Of a stretch of 64,000 nucleotides of DNA, positions 49,261 to 56,489 are shown one piece after another. Each line of letters begins with the position of its first letter. The stretch's first letter is position 1. Source of the stretch: Promicromonospora sp. MEB111 (GTDB taxonomy: Bacteria; Actinomycetota; Actinomycetes; Actinomycetales; Cellulomonadaceae). Below the pieces are notes generated by a model. The model worked only from the letters and a program-made list of their open reading frames with translations, searched no databases and was not told the origin of the DNA. Location of the stretch: NCBI RefSeq assembly GCF_030209445.1, contig NZ_JARVSD010000010.1, positions 1-64,000 on the forward strand, written 5' to 3'. Made by a program: the position numbers and the translations under genes.

Positions 49261-50427
49261 TCAGCTGTCGGCCGAGGCCGGAGTGCCGGTGGTCGCGGTG
49301 GCCCGCCGGCTCTCGCCGTTGCTGGAGCCGGCGGAGGCGCCCGACACAGCGGCTGCCGCCGCAACCGCGACGGTCAGCCCTTGCGTCGCGGCCGCGTTGG
49401 CATGTTCGACACCCTGGTCCAGCGCGGATGCGCCCGAGCTGGTGCCGGCCGCGGACTCCGAGCGGGAGGATGCGTCGGCCCCCTGGTCGGCGGCGGTGAG
49501 CCCGGTGTCGGCCTCCGTCGCGGCCGCCTGGGTCGTCCGGGCGGCCGCGACGGTCTGCACGGTTGCGGCGGCGTCGTACTTCGCCATGGTCGACGGGCGG
49601 GGGTGTCGGTTCGCGGGACGGATCGAAGGCGGCGGCGGGGCTTCCCGGTTCCCCGGGTCGCCGACTCCCAGGACGCCCTCGTCGACGCCGGCGCTCTCCA
49701 GCACCTGGCCCGCGGGTTCACCGGTCTGATCAGCGACATACGTCGACGCACCGATGACGGTGACCGCGACGAGGGCGGCAGCGGCCACGGCGGTCTCTCT
49801 CCGGTTCACCCGGGTGCCGATGTGCGCAGGGCGGGCGGTGACGTCGGCCGGCGCACCCTCGACGACGGCGTCGCTCCCGGCTTCGCGGAGCGCCCAGGAG
49901 ACGTCACACACGTCGACGAACGCGCGGGTGCATCGGGCACAGTCGTTCATGTGGACCTCCAGCCGCCGCTGGCTGTGGGGCAGGAGGTGTCCGGCGAGGT
50001 AGTCGTGCATGACCGCGCGGCCGGCGCGGCACTCGGGTTCGGCCACGTGCCGGGCGTGCGCGGCGGCCAGCGCGGCGGCAAGGTTCTCCTCGGCACGGCG
50101 GAGCCGGCCGGGCACGGCGTGCGGGTGGAGGCCGAGCTGCTCGGCGATGCTCGTCGTGGTTCTGCCGTGGACGTGGCGGCCGACCAGGATCGTGCGGTCG
50201 GCGTCCGCGAGGTCGCGCATGGCTGCGCGCAGCACGACGAGGGCTCCGCGGCGCTCGACGTCGACGTCGGCCGGAAGTGCACGGACGTCACCCGGACGGT
50301 CCCACGCCCAGTCGCGATGAACGGCGGCCACGTCAACCGCCTCCTCTCGCTGGGACGTCGTCTGGTCCGAGTCGAGCGCAACGTCCGCATCGTACCTTCC
50401 GCGCCGCGAAGATCCTCCTGGTTTCAT
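49261..50427 (-). CDS. Sigma-region-4-like and zinc-finger anti-sigma fusion, membrane-bound
   Basis: A 388-residue protein. Residues about 63-122 resemble sigma region 4 (LADADRTILVGRHVHG, then SIAEQLGLHPHAVPGRLRR). They run straight into a zf-HC2 anti-sigma zinc finger (Cys133, His159, Cys163, Cys166 in HMNDCARC). One transmembrane helix (about 213-230) and a long Ala/Ser/Thr-rich outer tail follow. Region 2, needed for core binding and -10 recognition, is missing. It could tether a DNA-binding module to the membrane or sequester a sigma factor. GGAGG abuts the ATG too closely, so the start is uncertain. Confidence 0.68.
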   Translation of the reverse strand: MKPGGSSRRGRYDADVALDSDQTTSQREEAVDVAAVHRDWAWDRPGDVRALPADVDVERRGALVVLRAAMRDLADADRTILVGRHVHGRTTTSIAEQLGLHPHAVPGRLRRAEENLAAALAAAHARHVAEPECRAGRAVMHDYLAGHLLPHSQRRLEVHMNDCARCTRAFVDVCDVSWALREAGSDAVVEGAPADVTARPAHIGTRVNRRETAVAAAALVAVTVIGASTYVADQTGEPAGQVLESAGVDEGVLGVGDPGNREAPPPPSIRPANRHPRPSTMAKYDAAATVQTVAAARTTQAAATEADTGLTAADQGADASSRSESAAGTSSGASALDQGVEHANAAATQGLTVAVAAAAAVSGASAGSSNGESRRATATTGTPASADS

Positions 50428-50455
50428 CCTCCGGGCGCGGGGGTGATCGACGGAC

Positions 50456-50986
50456 TCACCCGGCGGTGGCCTCGTCGATCGCCGCCTCCAGCGCCTTCTC
50501 GTCGGCCTTCAGCTCCTTCTTCTCCAGCCTGGCCGCGCGGGCGATCGCGCTCTCCACGTGTGCTGCCACGTCCGACGCGGCGATGACGACCAGGCCGCTC
50601 TGGCCCTCGTCGAGCAGCTCGCCCAGGTCCTTCAGGTCGCCGCGGCTCATCCCGCCGGCGACGTGCCCGGCGATCGCGCCGATGGCGCTGCCCCCGGCGC
50701 CGCCCGCGAGCAGGGCGCCACCCAGACCGATCGCCGGGAAGAGGGCCACCAGCGCGCCCCCGGCCAGGCCGAGGCCCAGGCCGCCCCAGGCGCCCTGCCG
50801 GGTCGGCTGCTCGTGCTTCTTGACGATCTTGACCTTGCCGTCGGCGTGCCGCGAGACCACCGCCGCGTCGTAGGTGTCGATGAGACCGCTGGCCTGGTAG
50901 AACTCCTTCACGGCCTCGTAGTCGGTCACCGCGTCGTCCTCGCTGCCGTAGCTGGCCGCGAAGGCCACCAGGGTGTCGAGCGCCAT
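50456..50986 (-). CDS. DUF1269-family membrane-associated protein
   Basis: A 176-residue protein. The N-terminal AASYGSEDDAVTDYEAVKEF and the Gly/Ala-rich central hairpin (GGLGLGLAGGALVALFPAIG) are typical of DUF1269, whose function is unknown. A charged helical C-terminus (ARLEKKELKADEKALEAA) may coil. GGAGAG lies 5 bases before the ATG. It ends 28 bases from the sigma/anti-sigma fusion start and may share a transcript with it. Confidence 0.85.
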   Translation of the reverse strand: MALDTLVAFAASYGSEDDAVTDYEAVKEFYQASGLIDTYDAAVVSRHADGKVKIVKKHEQPTRQGAWGGLGLGLAGGALVALFPAIGLGGALLAGGAGGSAIGAIAGHVAGGMSRGDLKDLGELLDEGQSGLVVIAASDVAAHVESAIARAARLEKKELKADEKALEAAIDEATAG

Positions 50987-51138
50987 GTCGTCTCTCCTCG
51001 ATAGCGTGGCCCGCCGTCCGCGGGCACTCGTTCGATGGTTCGTCCGCGACGCTAGGCCGGGGTGCGCCTCGTCGAGTCACATGATTCGGGTGACCTGCTC
51101 CCCGGGGCCTGGCCGCGACGGAGCAGGCGCGTCTCGTC

Positions 51139-51196
51139 ACCTGGTCGGACGGCCACTACCCCAGAAGTCACATGGAGAAGTACTTCGCTTCTGGGT
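51139..51196 (-). repeat. Direct repeat of the metH 3' end, copy A
   Basis: About 58 bases match 56433-56489 at all but three substitutions and one single-base gap, in the same orientation. On the minus strand it still encodes PEAKYFSM and a stop, the MetH C-terminus (PEAKYFSV), and continues about 28 bases past the stop codon. No other part of metH is present here. Confidence 0.85.
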
Positions 51197-51212
51197 AAAC
51201 AGCTTCTGACCT

Positions 51213-51384
51213 GCCAAGGGCGCCATCGAGCAGCTCACGCGGAGCTGGGCGCTGGAGCTCGCCTCCGCCGGCGTCCGCGTCAACGCGGTGGCGCCCGGCC
51301 CCACTAGTACGGCTCGCCGACCCGGCCACCACCTGGCTCACCGGCCAGGTCCTCGCGGTCGATGGCGGCCTGCACCTCACCTGA
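51213..51384 (+). pseudogene. Short-chain dehydrogenase C-terminal fragment
   Basis: The frame starts AKGAIEQLTRSWALELASAG and VRVNAVAPGPTST, the classic SDR active-site helix and following loop. It then switches frame near 51301 into LADPATTWLTGQVLAVDGG, the SDR C-terminus. About 40 codons between the two are missing and the N-terminal Rossmann half is absent. It is a decayed remnant, lying directly beside metH repeat copy A. Confidence 0.8.
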
Positions 51385-51491
51385 TGACCTACCTCAGTTC
51401 ACTGCCGTCGACCGCCACAGCCCTGACCTGCACCAGTGCGTCCGCCGGTCCGCATCGCGGCACAGGGAGCGACCAGCGAACATTGCTGCAG

Positions 51492-51512
51492 ATCGCTCGT
51501 CAGGTGAGCGAT
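51492..51512. terminator. Possible terminator after the ECF sigma gene
   Basis: ATCGCTC and GAGCGAT pair around a 7-base loop, touching the stop codon of the ECF gene. The stem is short, so it may be weak. Confidence 0.35.
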
Positions 51513-52225
51513 TACCGGTGACACTCGATCGACGGCTCGGCCCCGGCCGTTCGGACGTGCCGCGTCAGCAGACTCTCGAGCGCATGAAGCTCCCCACCGC
51601 GGGCCGCGGCCAAGAAGGCCGATACGAACTGCTGGTGCACCTCGGGTCCGACGACGGACCGCGCAACACCGTCCGCGACACGGGCACGCGCCCTGCGGAC
51701 CAGCTGTCGCGTGTTGACGGGGCTCGTGCGCAGCAGCCGGGCGATCTCGGCATACGGGTAGTCGAAGATCTTCCTCAGCAGGTAGGCCGCACGCTCATTG
51801 CCGCTCAGCCTGGCCAGGAGGAGACCGATCGCCTCGGCGACCTCTGCTGTCCGGTCCGTCAGGGCGGCGGGGTCGTGCCGGCCGTCGTGGACACCGTGCG
51901 CGAGGGACACGCTCGGTCGCTCATGGCGATGAGACGCGGACTGGACGACGTTGATCGCCAAGCGGGTCGTCGTGGTGGTCAGGAACGCCTCGGGGTTCCT
52001 GACCTGCCCCCGGTTCGTGCGCTGCCATCTGATCCAGGCCTCCTGGACGACGTCCTCGGCGCTCGAGGTGTCACCGCCCGTGACGCGAAGTGCGATGCGG
52101 AACAGGACGGGGCGCTGCGTGACGAAGAAGGCGACCGTCCGGTGCAGCTCCCTGGCGACGACCGGGTCTGCTTCCCCATAGGCGTTACCCGTCGTTCTCG
52201 CGTGGTCTGGATCCTTCGCATACAT
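51512..52225 (-). CDS. SigJ-like ECF sigma factor, C-terminally truncated
   Basis: A 237-residue sigma factor. Region 2 has DTSSAEDVVQEAWIRWQ and region 4 has LSGNERAAYLLRKIFDYPYA and EIARLLRTSPVNTRQLVRRA. SigJ/ECF41-type factors then carry a full SnoaL-like domain that tunes activity. Here only its first helices survive (QQFVSAFLAAARGGELHALE) before a short unrelated tail. It may be constitutively active or decayed. GAGGAG lies 6 bases before the ATG. No anti-sigma gene adjoins it. Confidence 0.83.
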   Translation of the reverse strand: MYAKDPDHARTTGNAYGEADPVVARELHRTVAFFVTQRPVLFRIALRVTGGDTSSAEDVVQEAWIRWQRTNRGQVRNPEAFLTTTTTRLAINVVQSASHRHERPSVSLAHGVHDGRHDPAALTDRTAEVAEAIGLLLARLSGNERAAYLLRKIFDYPYAEIARLLRTSPVNTRQLVRRARARVADGVARSVVGPEVHQQFVSAFLAAARGGELHALESLLTRHVRTAGAEPSIECHR

Positions 52226-52306
52226 CTCGGACTCCTCTGGTGAGTGCCGCCCTTCATGCGGGCGTATCCACCTTTCGTCCGCGCTACGTCCCGTCGCGCC
52301 GCGCAA

Positions 52307-52364
52307 GTCCGTGGTCCGGTGCGTGGCCGTGTCCGTGGGGGTAGCCAGCCACCGGACCACGGAC
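52307..52364. repeat. Inverted repeat, 15-bp arms
   Basis: GTCCGTGGTCCGGTG (52307-52321) and its exact reverse complement (52350-52364) lie 28 bases apart, in the divergent gap between the ECF sigma gene and the LuxR regulator. Two GACACAGCC direct repeats follow. Confidence 0.8.
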
Positions 52365-52405
52365 ACAGCCGACGACACAGCCGAGGACACAGCGGGGCTC
52401 CGGAC

Positions 52406-52451
52406 CGGCGAGGTTCCGGCACGGCGTTGCGCACGTGCCGGAACCTCGCCG
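52406..52451. repeat. Inverted repeat, 17-bp arms
   Basis: CGGCGAGGTTCCGGCAC (52406-52422) pairs exactly with 52435-52451 around a 12-base loop. It stands between the first inverted repeat and the LuxR promoter. It is too far from any gene end to be a simple terminator. Confidence 0.8.
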
Positions 52452-52636
52452 ACTGGCCGGGGGAAGAGGCCAGTGCGGTCAGAGGGTCGGTGACGAGCGG
52501 GTCCAGTCGCTCTCTGCTTCCGGCATAGCGGCCCACGCCGCCCCGGTGAAACCCGGTGAGACTCGTCCTTACCTGCGACTCGACCACCTCTGACGCATCT
52601 TCGACCGGGCACTCCAGGCAGATGTGACGCACGGGG

Positions 52637-52642
52637 TAGGCT
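52637..52642 (+). promoter_or_regulatory. Leaderless-type -10 box TAGGCT
   Basis: TAGGCT ends 7 bases before the GTG at 52650. Confidence 0.5.
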
Positions 52643-52649
52643 CCACGAT

Positions 52650-55310
52650 GTGGCGAGACTGTCCGCGAGGGGAGCCAGGGAGGCCCTGCGGGGCCGGACC
52701 CGCCACTGCGAGGCGCTCGACGAGGTCCTGACGACCGTCCAGGGTGGCCTGGGCGCGGTGCTGGTGCTGCGAGGCGAGGCGGGCGTCGGGAAGACCGCGC
52801 TCCTCGACCACCTGGTGGGGCGGGCTGCGCGGTGCCGAGTCACCGACGTCGCCGGCATGGAGTCCGAGATGGAGCTCGCCTTCGCCGGCCTGCACCACCT
52901 CTGCCTGCCGTTCCTGGATCGCCTCGATCACCTCCCCGTCCCGCAGCGCGACGCGCTGACCACGGCGTTCGGCCTCAGTGCGGGCCCGCCTCCCGATCGG
53001 TTCCTCGTCGCGCTCGCCGCGCTCAGCCTTCTCGCCGACGTCGGCGCGGACCTGCCGCTGGTGTGCGTCGTCGACGACGCGCCGTGGCTCGACGAGGTCT
53101 CCTTGCAGACGCTCGCGTTCGTCGCACGGCGCCTCGGTGCCGATCCCGTCGCCATGGTCTTCGCGGTACGCGAGCCGGATCTCCCGCACGAACTGCGCGG
53201 CCTCCCGGAGATCACGGTCGACGGGCTGGCGGAGGCCGACGCCCGCGCCCTGCTTGACTCGGCATTCCCCAGCCGGCTCGACACCCAGGTACGCGATCGG
53301 ATCGTCGCCGAGACGGGAGGCAATCCGCTCGCCCTCCTGGAGCTGCCCCGCGCTCTGACCACGGCGGAGCTGGCGGGAGGCTTCGAACGGCCGGACACCC
53401 GCCCCCTCGCAGGACAGCTGGAGAACGGGTTCTTGCGGATCATCCGGTCGCTGCCCGCCACGACCCGGCAACTCCTGGTCCTCGCGGCGGCCGAGCCCGT
53501 CGGGGACCCGTCGGTGCTCGGCCGAGCGGCGGACCTGCTAGGGGTCAGCCTCGACGCGGCGGCGCCCGCCGAGGCAGCGGGCCTCATCGAGATCGGCGCG
53601 AGCGTCCGCTTCCGCCACCCGCTCGTGCGCTCCGCCGTCTACCGCGCCGCGGACGCCCGAGCCCGCCGCGAGACCCATCAGGCCCTGGGCGCGGCGACCG
53701 CGCAGGACACGGATCCCGACCGCCGGGCATGGCATCTCGCGCAAGCCGCGGACGGGTTCGACGACGCCGTCGCGGACGAGCTCGAGCGGGCTGCTCACAG
53801 AGCGCGCGGGCGCGGCGGGGTGACGGCGGCGGCCGCGTTCCTCGAACGGGCGACCGAGCTGACACGTCCCGGTGGAGGCGGTGTCCGACGCGCGCTCGCC
53901 GCTGCCCAGGAGAAGCTCCGTGCCGGCGCTCCGGACGCTGCCAGGTCGCTCCTCGAGACGGCGGCGGCGGGACATCCCGACGACCTCCAACGCGCCCAGA
54001 TCGCACGCATGCGCGCGCACCTCGCGTTCGTCAGCCAGGGTGCCGGCGCTTCGCTGCCGCTCCTCCTGGACGCCGGGCGGAAGCTGGAGCGTCTCGATCC
54101 TCCAGCGGCGAGGGAGGCCTATCTCGAAGCAGTGGCTGCCGCCATGTTCACCGGCCGGCTCGGCGACCCGAACGATCTCCAGGCTGCCGCCGCCGCCGCT
54201 CGGGCGGCACCACCCGGACCGCTCCCGCACCGGCCTACCGACCTCCTCCTGACCGGGGTCGCCACGCGGATCACAGCGGGCCACGCGGCCGGCCAGCTGC
54301 CGCTCGTCGAGGCCCTGGAATCCTTCCGAGTCGAGTCGGGCGCCGCCGGCGAGTCCGAGATGAGCTGGATGTGGCTCGCCTGTCCCGTGGCGCCGGAGCC
54401 GATCGCCCCCGATCTGTGGGACGACGAGGCGTGGTACCTCCTCGCGACCCGCGCCGTGCGGCTCGCTCGCACCGCAGGTGCCCTGTCGATCCTGCCGTTC
54501 GCCATGGGATACCAGGCGGGCGTGAGCGTGCACACCGGCGAGCTCGCTGCCGCGGCGGCACTTCTCGACGAAGCGGCATCGATCGCGGCGGCGACCGCCG
54601 CCGCGCCGCCGCTCTACACCTCCCTGCTGCTCCTCGCCCATCAGGGCGACGAGCTGACCGCTCGACGGGCGATCAGCTCCGCCGTCCACCAAGCGACCAC
54701 CCGCGGAGAGGGCCGTGCACTGGGACTTGCGGAATACGCGGCAGCCGTCCTGCACAACGGTCTCGGCCATTACGACGCCGCCCTCGAGTCCGCACGGTCG
54801 GCGTGCGAGTACGAGGACCTCGGGTTCTACGGCTCCTCGCTGGCCGAGCTCGTCGAGTCCGCCGTCCGGTGCGGTGCCCGGAGCGACGCCGAGACAGCGC
54901 TCCGCCAGCTGGACGAGCGGACTCGGTCGTCCGACACCGGCTGGGCTCAAGGGGTCCTGGCCCGCTCACAGGCGCTGCTCAGCGAGGGACGGGAGGCCGA
55001 TCGTCTCTACCGGAAGTCGATCGAGCACCTGAGCCGGAGCAGGGCGGCCGTCCAGCTCGCACGGGCACACCTGACCTACGGGGAGTGGTTGCGCCGCGAG
55101 AACCGCCGCACCCAGGCCCGGGACCAGCTCAGGGGCGCATACGACAGATTCACCCGGATGGGGGGCCCAGGCCTTCGCCGACCGGGCCCGGCGGGAGCTC
55201 CAGGCGACCGGCGAGAAGGCACCGAGGAGACCCGCGCCGGCAGACAGCGGGCTCACGGCCCAGGAGAGCAGGATCGCTCACCTCGCCGGCGACGGTCTCA
55301 CCAACCGTGA
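52650..55310 (+). CDS. LuxR/LAL-type ATPase regulator, HTH lost by frameshift
   Basis: A large LuxR-family ATPase regulator (MalT/LAL type), read as 886 residues. The AAA ATPase is N-terminal, with Walker A in LRGEAGVGKTALLDHLVG and Walker B in LPLVCVVDDAPWLDE, followed by a long helical repeat region. LAL proteins end in a DNA-binding LuxR HTH. Here the frame shifts in a G6 run (55160-55165), and the last 50 or so residues are out-of-frame Arg/Pro-rich sequence. Dropping one G restores the HTH to 55431. It may be a sequencing slip, phase variation or a real inactivation. Confidence 0.85.
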   Translation: MARLSARGAREALRGRTRHCEALDEVLTTVQGGLGAVLVLRGEAGVGKTALLDHLVGRAARCRVTDVAGMESEMELAFAGLHHLCLPFLDRLDHLPVPQRDALTTAFGLSAGPPPDRFLVALAALSLLADVGADLPLVCVVDDAPWLDEVSLQTLAFVARRLGADPVAMVFAVREPDLPHELRGLPEITVDGLAEADARALLDSAFPSRLDTQVRDRIVAETGGNPLALLELPRALTTAELAGGFERPDTRPLAGQLENGFLRIIRSLPATTRQLLVLAAAEPVGDPSVLGRAADLLGVSLDAAAPAEAAGLIEIGASVRFRHPLVRSAVYRAADARARRETHQALGAATAQDTDPDRRAWHLAQAADGFDDAVADELERAAHRARGRGGVTAAAAFLERATELTRPGGGGVRRALAAAQEKLRAGAPDAARSLLETAAAGHPDDLQRAQIARMRAHLAFVSQGAGASLPLLLDAGRKLERLDPPAAREAYLEAVAAAMFTGRLGDPNDLQAAAAAARAAPPGPLPHRPTDLLLTGVATRITAGHAAGQLPLVEALESFRVESGAAGESEMSWMWLACPVAPEPIAPDLWDDEAWYLLATRAVRLARTAGALSILPFAMGYQAGVSVHTGELAAAAALLDEAASIAAATAAAPPLYTSLLLLAHQGDELTARRAISSAVHQATTRGEGRALGLAEYAAAVLHNGLGHYDAALESARSACEYEDLGFYGSSLAELVESAVRCGARSDAETALRQLDERTRSSDTGWAQGVLARSQALLSEGREADRLYRKSIEHLSRSRAAVQLARAHLTYGEWLRRENRRTQARDQLRGAYDRFTRMGGPGLRRPGPAGAPGDRREGTEETRAGRQRAHGPGEQDRSPRRRRSHQP
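55160..55165. other. G6 homopolymer at a frameshift
   Basis: Six G in a row at the point where the LuxR reading frame departs from the expected HTH frame. Loss of one G joins both frames. Confidence 0.8.
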
Positions 55311-55431
55311 GATCGGCGCGCAGCTGTTCCTCAGCCCGCACACCGTCGAATGGCATCTCAGGAAGGTCTTCACGAAGACCGGTGTCTCCTCAAGAAGGCA
55401 GCTGGGTGCCGCGCTGCGGTCCGGCAGGTGA
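55165..55431 (+). pseudogene. Out-of-frame LuxR HTH end of the LAL regulator
   Basis: In the next frame the sequence reads AQAFADRARRELQATGEKA and then a complete LuxR HTH: LTAQESRIAHLAGDGLTN, REIGAQLFLSPHTVEWHL, RKVFTKTGVSSRRQLGAAL, then a stop. It is the natural C-terminus of the gene at 52650 and has no start or ribosome site of its own. It is not degraded, which argues for a recent or reversible shift. Confidence 0.8.
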
Positions 55432-55454
55432 GTCCTCACCCGCCGGACCGCAGG

Positions 55455-56303
55455 TCAGCGCGTCGCGCGGACAGCGGTGGTGATGGTCCGCGCGACCGTC
55501 GTCGGATCGGTCAGAAGGCCGAGGTGGCCGGCGCGGAACCGGATGACGGTCGAACCGGCCTTCTCAGCCATTCCCTGCTGGGCGCTGGCCGGAATGACCA
55601 GGTCCCTGGTGCCGATGAGGTACCAGCTCGGGATGGACTTCCAGGCGGGCTCGCCCGACGGCTCGTTCAGAGCTCCGAAGGTGATCGGACGTTGCGTCGC
55701 CCACAGGGTGAGCGCACGGTCCCGGCTGAGTCCCGTGGCGAACGACTCCAGGAACGTCGAGGACTTCAGGTAGACGTCGGTCTCGGGCGTGGGCGGCAGC
55801 GTCGCGGGCGCGAAGTCGAAGATCGTGGTCGGGTCGGCCGCGAGTGCCGAGTCGGGGCCCGCGAGCTCCGCGACGGTCTCCCCTTCCGCGGGAACCGAGC
55901 CGTTCACGAAGACCAGCGCCTTGACGTCGGGGTCGCCGGTGGCCGCGTTGGTGATCACGGCGGCTCCGTAGGAGTGGCCGACGAGAACCACGGGGCCGTC
56001 GATGGTGCCGAGCAGCGTCTTGAGATAGTCGGTATCACCCGCGAGCGAGCGCAGCGGGTTGGCGGTGGCGATGACGTGCTGACCATCGGCCTGGAGCTGG
56101 CGGACCACACCGGACCAGCTCGAGGCGTCGGCCCAGGCGCCGTGCACCAGCACGATCGTGGGCTGCGGCCCGGGGCGGGTGGCCGGGGCACCCGTCGCTG
56201 CCGGGGCGGAGACGGCGGAAGCGAGGACGATCAGGCCCAGTAGCAGGGCTGAGCCGGCGCGGCGTCCTGCTCGGCGCCGGTGGGCGCGCTTGTTCACGTT
56301 CAT
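55455..56303 (-). CDS. Exported alpha/beta hydrolase
   Basis: A 282-residue secreted hydrolase. The signal peptide (about 1-38) starts with a basic RRRAGRRAG segment. The fold motifs are IVLVHGAWADASSW (oxyanion region), nucleophile Ser in LVGHSYGAAVI (about 110), Asp in GTRDLVIPA and His in RAGHLGLL, so the triad is complete. Similar proteins are esterases or salicylate-esterase-like hydrolases, but the substrate is unknown. GCAGGAG lies 7 bases before the ATG. It lies within the islet bracketed by metH repeats. Confidence 0.87.
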   Translation of the reverse strand: MNVNKRAHRRRAGRRAGSALLLGLIVLASAVSAPAATGAPATRPGPQPTIVLVHGAWADASSWSGVVRQLQADGQHVIATANPLRSLAGDTDYLKTLLGTIDGPVVLVGHSYGAAVITNAATGDPDVKALVFVNGSVPAEGETVAELAGPDSALAADPTTIFDFAPATLPPTPETDVYLKSSTFLESFATGLSRDRALTLWATQRPITFGALNEPSGEPAWKSIPSWYLIGTRDLVIPASAQQGMAEKAGSTVIRFRAGHLGLLTDPTTVARTITTAVRATR

Positions 56304-56432
56304 GGTTGGTCTCCTGCTTCGCTGGACCGCCGAGTTCCCACCCGCGCGGGACGACAGATGCCGTCGCCCTGACTGACCGGGTCTGCCGGCCGAACGTGAC
56401 ATCCGGGGCTCTGACCAGCCAGAACAGGCTTG

Positions 56433-56489
56433 ACCTGGTCGGACGGCCATACCCCAGAAGTCACACGGAGAAGTACTTCGCCTCCGGGT
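56433..56489 (-). repeat. Direct repeat of the metH 3' end, copy B
   Basis: The partner of 51139-51196. It covers the last nine codons of metH, its stop, and 28 bases of downstream DNA. Because similarity continues past the stop, it is not just coding convergence. Confidence 0.85.

Noticed and set aside
51168-51194. Second functional metH or short gene at the repeat
   Set aside because: Only the last nine codons match and nothing upstream resembles metH; it is a fragment.
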